Program-made: the position numbers and the translations under genes | The notes under the pieces: model-generated | The model's input: only the letters and a program-made list of their open reading frames with translations | Databases searched by the model: none | What the model was told of the DNA's origin: nothing | Assembly: GCF_000387765.1 (NCBI RefSeq) | Contig: NZ_ARZA01000186.1 | Location: 1-50,196 of the forward strand | DNA: 50,196 bases | Source: Caldisalinibacter kiritimatiensis | Lineage (GTDB): Bacteria; Bacillota; Clostridia; Tissierellales; Caldisalinibacteraceae | Reading direction: 5' to 3' | Part shown: positions 44,144 through 50,196 of the stretch, in pieces | Position numbering within the stretch: the stretch's first letter is position 1 | Layout: the number at the start of each line of letters is the position of its first letter

Positions 44144-45079
44144 ATGTTCTTAAGAAGAAAGCTATTAGCTTTAGCTTTAGTTACAATAATGATATTTTCG
44201 TTTGTGCTAACCGGATGTAGCAGTGAAAAAGCTGAAAATGAAGCAGTTGCCATAGTAAATGGTGAAAAAATCTTAAAAGCAGATTATGATAAAGAGCTTG
44301 ATATATATAAAAAGGCATATGAAGCTCAGTTTGGGCCTGATATATGGGCGAAAGATATAGGCGATGGTAGAACCTTTGAACAAGCTATTAAAGAAAAAGT
44401 ATTAGAGAATCTTATAATCGAAGAGATTATTATACAAAAAGCTGAAGAGATGGAAATAGCAGCTACCGATGAGCAAGCAAAAAAAGAAGTGGAAAAGTAT
44501 AAAGAAGTTTTTAAAAATGAGGATGACTATAAAAATTTCTTAAAAGAGAGCAATATGACAGAAGAATATTTGACAGAAAGTATAAAAAAAGACCTTACGA
44601 TTAATAGTTATAAAGAAGAATTCTTAAAAAGTATAGCAATTTCAGAGGAAGACGCTAAAGCATATTTTGAAGAAAACAAAAATTCATATATTCAGATAAA
44701 AGCTAGCCATATATTAGTGAATACCGAAGAACAAGCACAAAAAATATTAGCTGAAGTAAAAAATGGTAAAGATTTTACAGAATTAGCAAAAGAAAAATCA
44801 CAAGACCCAGGAACTGCTTCTGCAGGTGGTGATTTAGGGTACTTCAATAAAGGAGATATGGTTCCAGAATTTGATAGAGTGGCATTTTCATTAGAACCTG
44901 GAGAAATTAGTGGTATTGTGAAAACACAGTTTGGATTCCATATTATAAAGGTAGAGGATAGATTAGACAGTTTTGAAGAATTAAAAGAAATAGTTATTGA
45001 AGATATGGAAAATCAAAAGTATTCAAATAAACTTAATGAATTAAGAGAAAATGCAGAAGTAGAGATATTTGTAGAATAA
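44144..45079 (+). CDS. PrsA/SurA-type peptidyl-prolyl isomerase lipoprotein
   Basis: Extracytoplasmic foldase. The 311-residue product has a lipoprotein signal (lipobox LTGC, about residue 25), a SurA-N-like helical chaperone part (VNGEKILKADYDKELDIYKK) and a parvulin domain from about residue 185: ASHILVNTEEQAQKIL, SQDPGTASAGGDLGYFNKGD and KTQFGFHIIKVEDR. It is a separate addition between mfd and spoVT relative to B. subtilis, 38 nt after mfd, ending at a very long terminator. Confidence 0.93.
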   Translation: MFLRRKLLALALVTIMIFSFVLTGCSSEKAENEAVAIVNGEKILKADYDKELDIYKKAYEAQFGPDIWAKDIGDGRTFEQAIKEKVLENLIIEEIIIQKAEEMEIAATDEQAKKEVEKYKEVFKNEDDYKNFLKESNMTEEYLTESIKKDLTINSYKEEFLKSIAISEEDAKAYFEENKNSYIQIKASHILVNTEEQAQKILAEVKNGKDFTELAKEKSQDPGTASAGGDLGYFNKGDMVPEFDRVAFSLEPGEISGIVKTQFGFHIIKVEDRLDSFEELKEIVIEDMENQKYSNKLNELRENAEVEIFVE

Positions 45080-45124
45080 AAAACAAAGCACTAAGAACAT
45101 ATTGTTCTTAGTGCTTTGTTTTTT
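45078..45124 (+). terminator. Long terminator after foldase gene
   Basis: Perfect 22-bp stem (45078-45099 with 45103-45124) with a 3-nt loop; the A and T tracts form the lower stem. Confidence 0.92.
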
Positions 45125-45131
45125 GATTAAG

Positions 45132-45176
45132 AAAGTATATTTAATGTATAGATTGTAATTAAGTTAAATATACAGG
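45132..45176. repeat. 45-nt dispersed repeat, copy 1
   Basis: Matches 50095-50137 with two substitutions and one 2-nt gap (AAAGTATATTTAATGTATAG then TTGTAATTAAGTTAAATA). In both places it follows closely on a terminator. Confidence 0.75.
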
Positions 45177-45268
45177 TAGGAGTGAGTGGGAAAAATAGTA
45201 TTGTTAAATGCATTTGCCAAAACCTAAGAACTAATAGCTAGGAGCTGAGAACTGACTGAAAAGCTACT

Positions 45269-45309
45269 AACTACTAACTAACAAATCGACGAAGTCGACT
45301 TTGTTCTTT
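45269..45309. repeat. 41-nt dispersed repeat, copy 2
   Basis: Same element as 5286-5326 (39 of 41 identical), with the hairpin core AAATCGAC-GAA-GTCGACTT and the TTGTTCTTT tail. Confidence 0.8.
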
Positions 45310-45371
45310 TATTTACTACAAATATGACATAAAATTATATAAATCGACTTCTGTACTTAATTACCACTAAT

Positions 45372-45401
45372 GCATAAAATAATCTAAAAAGTTAAATAAT
45401 A
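45372..45401 (+). promoter_or_regulatory. Weak candidate sigma-G promoter of spoVT
   Basis: GCATA at 45372-45376, 18 nt, then AATAATA, against the sigma-G consensus GHATR-N18-CATNHTA (one mismatch at -10). spoVT is sigma-G-dependent in B. subtilis. The region is AT-rich, so chance matches are easy. Confidence 0.3.
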
Positions 45402-45458
45402 ATTACACCGAGGTTTGATGTGAGGTTTAATGTAATCTAATAATTAAGGAGTGAGGAT

Positions 45459-46010
45459 ATGAAAGCAACGGGAATAGTTAGAAGAATCGATGACTTAGGT
45501 AGAGTAGTAATTCCTAAAGAAATTAGACGTACCCTTAGAATCAGAGAAGGAGACCCATTGGAAATATTTACAGACAGAGAAGGAGAAGTTATTTTAAAAA
45601 AATATTCACCAATTGGTGAGCTTAGCGAATTTGCAAATGAATATGCTGAGGCCTTAAATGAATCGACAGGCCATATTTCAATAATTACTGATAGAGATAC
45701 AGTAGTAGCAGTTGCTGGAGGGTCAAAAAAAGAGTACTTAGAAAAAAGAATAAGTCCAGAACTAGAAAAAATTATTGAAAGTAAAGAAACATATGTGGCA
45801 ACAGGGACTAGTAAACCTATAAGAGTTTCTTCTAATGAGTTTAACCCAGATGATTATATTAATCAAGTTATAGCACCAATAGTAACGCAAGGTGACCCAA
45901 TAGGCTCAGTTATTTTAACAACTAAAGAATCTGATGAAAAAATGGGAGAATTAGAGCAAAAACTATCTGAAACAGCGGCTTCATTTTTAGCAAAACAAAT
46001 GGAGCAATAA
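45459..46010 (+). CDS. spoVT: Stage V sporulation protein T
   Basis: AbrB-family transcription factor tuning forespore genes. The 183-residue product has the N-terminal swapped-hairpin DNA-binding domain MKATGIVRRIDDLGRVVIPK followed by EIRRTLRIREGDPLEIF, and a C-terminal GAF-like domain. Full family length, in its expected place after mfd. AAGGAGTGAGG precedes ATG 45459. Followed by a terminator. Confidence 0.97.
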   Translation: MKATGIVRRIDDLGRVVIPKEIRRTLRIREGDPLEIFTDREGEVILKKYSPIGELSEFANEYAEALNESTGHISIITDRDTVVAVAGGSKKEYLEKRISPELEKIIESKETYVATGTSKPIRVSSNEFNPDDYINQVIAPIVTQGDPIGSVILTTKESDEKMGELEQKLSETAASFLAKQMEQ

Positions 46011-46024
46011 TATTGAAATTGGTT

Positions 46025-46048
46025 AGCTCACCTATATGGTGAGCTTTT
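46025..46048 (+). terminator. Terminator after spoVT
   Basis: Stem AGCTCACC (46025-46032) with GGTGAGCT (46038-46045), TATAT loop, then TTTT. Confidence 0.75.
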
Positions 46049-46150
46049 AATATTTTATTTGCAAATAATAAACTATTCCACATATTATTCCTTTCTGATA
46101 TAATTATACTAGTTGCTTAATCTATGTTAGTAAAAGTAGGAGGACAATAC

Positions 46151-47761
46151 ATGACAAAGGAGAATTTTCTTAAAGGAGCTGCCATATTAGGGATAGCAGG
46201 GGTAATAGTAAAAATATTAGGTGCAGTCTATAGAATTCCACTAGCAAACTTAATAACAGCAGAAGGAATGGGGTATTATCAGCCCTCTTATCAAATGTAT
46301 GCGTTTTTACTTGCTATATCAACTGCCGGATTTCCTACAGCTATAGCAAAACTTGTATCGGAAAAAAGAGCTTTAGGAAATTATAGAGGTGCTCATAAGG
46401 TATTCAGGGTATCTTTATTAGCAATGCTTATGGTTGGTATACTAACTTCTTCATTTGTTTACTTTACTGCAGAAAGCATAGTGAAGTTAATAGGTAACAC
46501 TAATTCATATTATTCATTAGTTGCTTTAATTCCAGCTTTATTTTTTGTGCCTATTATGTCGGCATTTAGAGGATATTTTCAAGGTAGGCAGACAATGACA
46601 CCTACAGCTTTATCTCAGGTTATAGAGCAGTTATTTAGGGTGATTTTTGGACTGTATTTAGCATATACATTATTAGAAAAAGGCTTGCCAATAGCAGCAT
46701 CTGGTGCTTCCTTTGGTGCTTCAGCAGGTGCTATATTCGGAACTATAGGAATTTTAATTATATATTTTATAAGAAAAAGAAATATTAGGATAGAGATAAA
46801 AAGTAGTTCAGAAGAAGAGTTAGAAAGTACAAATACAATAGTAAAAAGACTTTTATCTATTGCTATACCAATAGCTATAGGGGCTGCAATAGTACCAATA
46901 ATGAATACTATAGATGCAGGTATAGTAATGAGAAGATTGCAGTTTATTGATTATAGTGAAGTGGAAGCTGCAGAACTGTATGGTCAATTAGGAGGAATGG
47001 CTCAAACACTTATTAATTTTCCACAGGTATTTTCACTAGCATTGGCTATGAGTTTAGTTCCAGCTGTTTCTGATGCTTTTGCTAGAAAAAATTATCAAAA
47101 CATAAAGAGGATAACTCGCTCAGGAGTTAGAGTTACATTACTTATTGGGTTACCAGCAGCTTTAGGACTATATATACTTTCAACACCGATAATTAAATTA
47201 TTATATTTTAACAATGATTTATCTACTTTAGAGAGCACAGGAGCTATACTTGAAATTTTAGCCTTTAGTGTGTTGTTTTTAACATTAATACAGTCTTTGA
47301 CAGCTATTTTACAAGGGTTAGGAAAGCCTAGAGTACCTGTTAGAAATCTTGCAGTAGGAGCTGTATTTAAAATAGTATTAACATATATTTTAACAGGAAT
47401 ACCAGAGATAAATATTAAAGGGGCAGCTATTAGTACGGTTGTTGCTTACTTTATAGCATGTATCTTAAACTTTATAGCAGTAGAAAAACATACTAAAACG
47501 AAATTTAATTTTATTAATACTTTTATTAAACCTATTATTTCTGTTACTATTATGGTGTTAACTACATGGTTTACGTACCAATATACAATGTCTTTAATAG
47601 GAGCCAAATTAGCTACGATTTTAGCTATTTTTGTGGGAGCTATTGTTTATGGCTCAGCTTTATTAATAACAGGAGCTATTACATCTAGAGATTTTGACCT
47701 TTTACCTTTTGGTAATAAAATAGCAAGACTTTTAAAAGCAATAGGACTATTGAGAGGGTAA
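46151..47761 (+). CDS. SpoVB/YabM-like lipid-linked glycan flippase
   Basis: MOP-superfamily membrane protein, 536 residues with about fourteen hydrophobic segments, starting MTKENFLKGAAILGIAGVIVKILGAVYRIPLANLI. This family includes SpoVB and YabM (now also discussed as MurJ-like lipid II or oligosaccharide flippases). The position between spoVT and yabN matches B. subtilis yabM. The start is ATG 46151 after AGGAGGA (46138-46144); the frame open from 46124 is rejected. Confidence 0.9.
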   Translation: MTKENFLKGAAILGIAGVIVKILGAVYRIPLANLITAEGMGYYQPSYQMYAFLLAISTAGFPTAIAKLVSEKRALGNYRGAHKVFRVSLLAMLMVGILTSSFVYFTAESIVKLIGNTNSYYSLVALIPALFFVPIMSAFRGYFQGRQTMTPTALSQVIEQLFRVIFGLYLAYTLLEKGLPIAASGASFGASAGAIFGTIGILIIYFIRKRNIRIEIKSSSEEELESTNTIVKRLLSIAIPIAIGAAIVPIMNTIDAGIVMRRLQFIDYSEVEAAELYGQLGGMAQTLINFPQVFSLALAMSLVPAVSDAFARKNYQNIKRITRSGVRVTLLIGLPAALGLYILSTPIIKLLYFNNDLSTLESTGAILEILAFSVLFLTLIQSLTAILQGLGKPRVPVRNLAVGAVFKIVLTYILTGIPEINIKGAAISTVVAYFIACILNFIAVEKHTKTKFNFINTFIKPIISVTIMVLTTWFTYQYTMSLIGAKLATILAIFVGAIVYGSALLITGAITSRDFDLLPFGNKIARLLKAIGLLRG

Positions 47762-47820
47762 ATAAGCTAGGTATAAACCTAGCTTATATTGCTAATTATA
47801 ACTAATACGGAGGGTTAGAA

Positions 47821-49290
47821 ATGTCAAAGATTAACGTGATAGGTCTGGGACCAGGTAAAGTTGATGAAATGTCTTTAAAAGCTGTAAATACGCTTACAAA
47901 TGGTTCACCTATTTATTTAAGGACAGAAAGACATCCTGTTACGGATTATTTAAAAGAAGAAGGTATAAAGTATAATTCATATGATTATGTGTACGAACAA
48001 GAAGAAGATTTTGATAAAGTGTATGAAATTATTACTGAAGACCTAATAGAAAAGGCAAAGCAGTATGATATTATTAATTATGGAGTACCAGGTAATCCTT
48101 TTATAGGAGAAAATACAGTTTTTATATTGAATAAATTTAAAAATGAATGTAAAATAGAAATTGAAGTTATTCCTAGCATAAGTTTTCTTGAAAAAGCAAT
48201 ATCTACCATAGGATTTGATATTAGTAGTGGTTTTAAAGTACTTGATAGTTTATCTTTTGAAGAGTATATGGTGGATATCAATAGTCATAATATTATTTCT
48301 CAAGTATATGACCAAATGGTAGCTTCAGAGGCGAAATTGAAGTTGATGGAAGTATATGATGATGATTATGAGATATATATTATTAAAATTTCTTCTAATC
48401 AAAATAAAGAAATAGTAAAAATACCATTATTTGAGATAGATAGAATAGATAATTTTGATTATTTTACATATTTGTACATACCAAGAGTAGACAATTCAAC
48501 TAAAAAAAGATATAATATGAATAATTTGATTAGTATTATGGAAAGATTAAGAAGTAAGAAGGGCTGTCCGTGGGATATGAAGCAAACCCATGAGTCCCTT
48601 AGAGAGTATGTATTAGAGGAAGCATACGAAGTTGTAGACGCAATAGACAGTGGAGATATTGATTCATTAGTAGAAGAGTTGGGTGACTTACTTTTACAAG
48701 TAGTATTTCATGCACAAATAGGAAGTGAAGAAGGATATTTTAACATTTGGGATGTTACTTCGGGTATATGTGATAAGTTGATATATAGACATCCCCATGT
48801 ATTTGGAGAAGTAAAAGCAGATGATTTAAACGAAGCAAAATCTACTTGGGACAAGATGAAGGATAAAGAAAAATCTGTTACAAGTTATACTGATAGATTG
48901 AAAAATTTACCTAAGAGCTTATCATCTTTAATGAAGAGTTATAAGATACAAGAAAGGGCAGCAGATGTTGGCTTTGATTGGGATAGTATAGATGGAGCTA
49001 TTGATAAAGCTAAAGAAGAATATAAAGAGTTAATACAGGAATACAACAATAAGGATAATGATAAGATTGAAGAAGAGTTGGGAGATTTGTTGTTTGCTAT
49101 TGTTAATGTAGCTAGATTTCTTAAAATAAATCCAGAAGTAGCTTTAAATAAAACAATTAATAAATTTATAGAAAGATTTGAGTACATAGAAAAGGAGAGT
49201 GTTAAACAAGGAAAGGATTTAAAAAGTATGAGTTTGGAAGAAATGGATTTGTTATGGGAACAAGCTAAGACACAAAAGAACAAAAAATGA
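47821..49290 (+). CDS. yabN: MazG-family pyrophosphohydrolase with N-terminal methylase-like domain
   Basis: House-cleaning nucleoside triphosphate pyrophosphohydrolase. The 489-residue product has a tetrapyrrole-methylase-like N-terminal domain (INVIGLGPGKVDEMSLKA; about 1-220) of unclear role, then two MazG-type blocks: RLRSKKGCPWDMKQTHESLR with EEAYEVVDAI and EELGDLLLQVVFHA, and later EEYKELIQEY with EELGDLLFAIVN. This is the YabN architecture, and its place between yabM and yabO agrees. Ribosome binding site CGGAGGG. Confidence 0.93.
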   Translation: MSKINVIGLGPGKVDEMSLKAVNTLTNGSPIYLRTERHPVTDYLKEEGIKYNSYDYVYEQEEDFDKVYEIITEDLIEKAKQYDIINYGVPGNPFIGENTVFILNKFKNECKIEIEVIPSISFLEKAISTIGFDISSGFKVLDSLSFEEYMVDINSHNIISQVYDQMVASEAKLKLMEVYDDDYEIYIIKISSNQNKEIVKIPLFEIDRIDNFDYFTYLYIPRVDNSTKKRYNMNNLISIMERLRSKKGCPWDMKQTHESLREYVLEEAYEVVDAIDSGDIDSLVEELGDLLLQVVFHAQIGSEEGYFNIWDVTSGICDKLIYRHPHVFGEVKADDLNEAKSTWDKMKDKEKSVTSYTDRLKNLPKSLSSLMKSYKIQERAADVGFDWDSIDGAIDKAKEEYKELIQEYNNKDNDKIEEELGDLLFAIVNVARFLKINPEVALNKTINKFIERFEYIEKESVKQGKDLKSMSLEEMDLLWEQAKTQKNKK

Positions 49291-49385
49291 TAAAAAATCC
49301 CTTCAAAAAAGAGGATTTTAGACAAAAACATAGAATATGCTATACGTATAAAATCTATATTAATAAATATAAGGAGGTAATTTTA

Positions 49386-49664
49386 GTGAACAAATCAGAA
49401 TTAATTACAAGCATTGCAGAAAAAAGTGGTTTAACTAAAAAAGACGCAGAAAGCGCATTAAACGCATTCATGAAAAGTGTAGAAGAGGCTTTAACTAGTG
49501 GGGACAAGGTTCAATTAGTTGGATTTGGAACTTTCGAAGTTAGAGAAAGAAAAGCAAGAAAAGGTAGAAACCCAAGAAACCCACAAGAAGTTATCGATAT
49601 CCCAGCTTCAAAAGCGCCTGTATTCAAAGCTGGTAAAACATTAAAAGAAGCTGTAAATAAATAA
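49386..49664 (+). CDS. hup: HU-type nucleoid protein
   Basis: Small DNA-bending protein, 92 residues: VNKSELITSIAEKSGLTKKD at the N-terminus, the hallmark GFGTFEVRERKARKGRNPRN arm and the DNA-contacting PRNPQEV segment. The start is GTG 49386, 7 nt after AAGGAGG (49372-49378); a frame open from 49287 overlaps yabN and is rejected. In B. subtilis hup is not between yabN and yabO, but this placement is seen in clostridia. Confidence 0.95.
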   Translation: MNKSELITSIAEKSGLTKKDAESALNAFMKSVEEALTSGDKVQLVGFGTFEVRERKARKGRNPRNPQEVIDIPASKAPVFKAGKTLKEAVNK

Positions 49665-49665
49665 G

Positions 49666-49697
49666 AAATCAGGTCAATTGACCTGATTTTTTATTTA
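49666..49697 (+). terminator. Terminator after hup
   Basis: Stem AAATCAGGTC (49666-49675) with GACCTGATTT (49680-49689), AATT loop, then TTTTATTT. Confidence 0.9.
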
Positions 49698-49777
49698 ATG
49701 TCGAAAATTTATGTCTACGCTGTTTTGTGACAATCTTTTTACTTTAAATATCAACTGTAAGAGATGGGAGGATAGTT

Positions 49778-50023
49778 ATGAGAATAGACAAGTTTTTAAA
49801 AAATTCCAGAATTATTAAAAGAAGAACAGTTGCAAAAGAAGCGTGTGAACAAGGTAGGGTTTTAGTAAATAATAAAGAAGCTAAACCAGGAACAGATGTA
49901 AATGTAGGAGATATAATAGAAATTAACTTTGGTAACAGAAATGTTACGATAGAAGTATTAGAGATACTTGAACACGTACCAAAGGATAAAGCACAGGACT
50001 TATATAGGGTAATTAAGAATTGA
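49778..50023 (+). CDS. rqcP: S4-domain RNA-binding protein RqcP/YabO
   Basis: An 81-residue Hsp15-like S4 domain: MRIDKFLKNSRIIKRRTVAK, then EQGRVLVNNKEAKPGTDVNVGD. RqcP/YabO acts with RqcH in ribosome-associated quality control, helping add alanine tails to stalled chains. Full length, expected neighbour of yabN. GGGAGG precedes ATG 49778. Confidence 0.93.
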   Translation: MRIDKFLKNSRIIKRRTVAKEACEQGRVLVNNKEAKPGTDVNVGDIIEINFGNRNVTIEVLEILEHVPKDKAQDLYRVIKN

Positions 50024-50058
50024 TTTAGCCATTAGCTAATAACTAGTATCCAATATTA

Positions 50059-50083
50059 AAAAAGCGAGCTTTGCTCGCTTTTT
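50059..50083 (+). terminator. Terminator after rqcP
   Basis: 11-bp stem AAAAAGCGAGC (50059-50069) with GCTCGCTTTTT (50073-50083), TTT loop. Confidence 0.88.
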
Positions 50084-50094
50084 CATTGTCTAAT

Positions 50095-50137
50095 AAAGTA
50101 TATTTACTGTATAGCTTGTAATTAAGTTAAATACAGG
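50095..50137. repeat. 45-nt dispersed repeat, copy 2
   Basis: Second copy of the element at 45132-45176, two nucleotides shorter. It again begins about 12 nt after a terminator. The window ends shortly after, within non-coding sequence. Confidence 0.75.
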
Positions 50138-50196
50138 TTTGAAAGGCAGAAAAAATGTTTATAGAATTATTATCGAAAAGCGAAAGGCGAACAGCG

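Larger units (their letters stand above)
45125..45458. other. Repeat-rich intergenic region before spoVT
   Basis: No gene. It carries two repeats found elsewhere in the window (45132-45176 with 50095-50137, and 45269-45309 with 5286-5326), a run of short CTAACTACT units (about 45261-45282), and the candidate spoVT promoter near 45372-45401. Confidence 0.6.

Overview
This window looks like chromosomal DNA of an AT-rich, low-GC, endospore-forming anaerobic Firmicute of the class Clostridia. A Tissierellales-like relative fits, but the species cannot be named from sequence alone. The evidence is strong AGGAGG-type ribosome binding sites, A/T-rich codon use, sporulation genes (an H-type small acid-soluble spore protein, SpoVG, SpoVT, a SpoVB-like flippase), butyrate-type CoA chemistry, and a purR-spoVG-glmU-prs-pth-mfd-spoVT-yabM-yabN-yabO order matching the classical Bacillus/Clostridium block. 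No rRNA, tRNA, transposase or prophage genes were seen.

Layout. 1-560: a very short CRISPR array (two full repeats plus one decayed terminal repeat, two spacers) without cas genes. 0.5-13.1 kb: housekeeping genes, mostly single transcription units separated by clear terminators: pgi; an AhpD/CMD-type protein; a dihydrolipoamide dehydrogenase carrying its own lipoyl domain followed by lipoate ligase lplA; sspH; dcd; a nitroreductase; a Na+-dependent NSS transporter with a 31-residue MetS-like partner; a BASS/ACR3-type transporter; a zinc-dependent phospholipase C-like protein; malic enzyme; a HAD nucleotidase.

13.2-32.7 kb is an accessory catabolic region for short-chain acyl-CoA and acid metabolism. 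It holds crt-hbd, an SCPx-type thiolase, a PAS/AAA+/Fis sigma-54 activator, a small membrane protein with a sodium:solute symporter, a small protein of unknown function, a secreted lipase-like hydrolase, a complete Liv-type ABC transporter (livHMGF plus binding protein), a soluble chemoreceptor-like sensor behind an unusual structured leader, then a KAS III-like enzyme, a CoA-transferase and two alpha/beta hydrolases. Two sigma-54 (-24/-12) promoters (before crt and before the symporter operon) share a CGTACA-N-GTGTAT-like upstream motif, so the activator encoded between them probably controls both. A near-perfect Rex-type palindrome precedes the thiolase, suggesting NADH/NAD+ control. This region also shows rearrangement: a decayed second copy of the 3' end of one gene lies on the far side of the lipase, and a hairpin with apparent 4-bp flanking repeats sits between a ribosome binding site and its gene.

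32.9-50.2 kb is the conserved cell-envelope/sporulation block: an LCP-family protein, murC (opposite strand), purR with a PurBox-like pair, spoVG with a textbook sigma-H promoter, glmU, prs, pth, mfd, a PrsA/SurA-type foldase lipoprotein, spoVT, a SpoVB-like flippase, yabN/mazG, hup and yabO/rqcP. Intergenic spaces here and near 5.3 kb hold short dispersed repeats. No single feature is proven to be a new system. The best candidates are the sigma-54/Rex-controlled acyl-CoA region with its KAS III-like/CoA-transferase/hydrolase operon, and the twin-hairpin leader in front of it.
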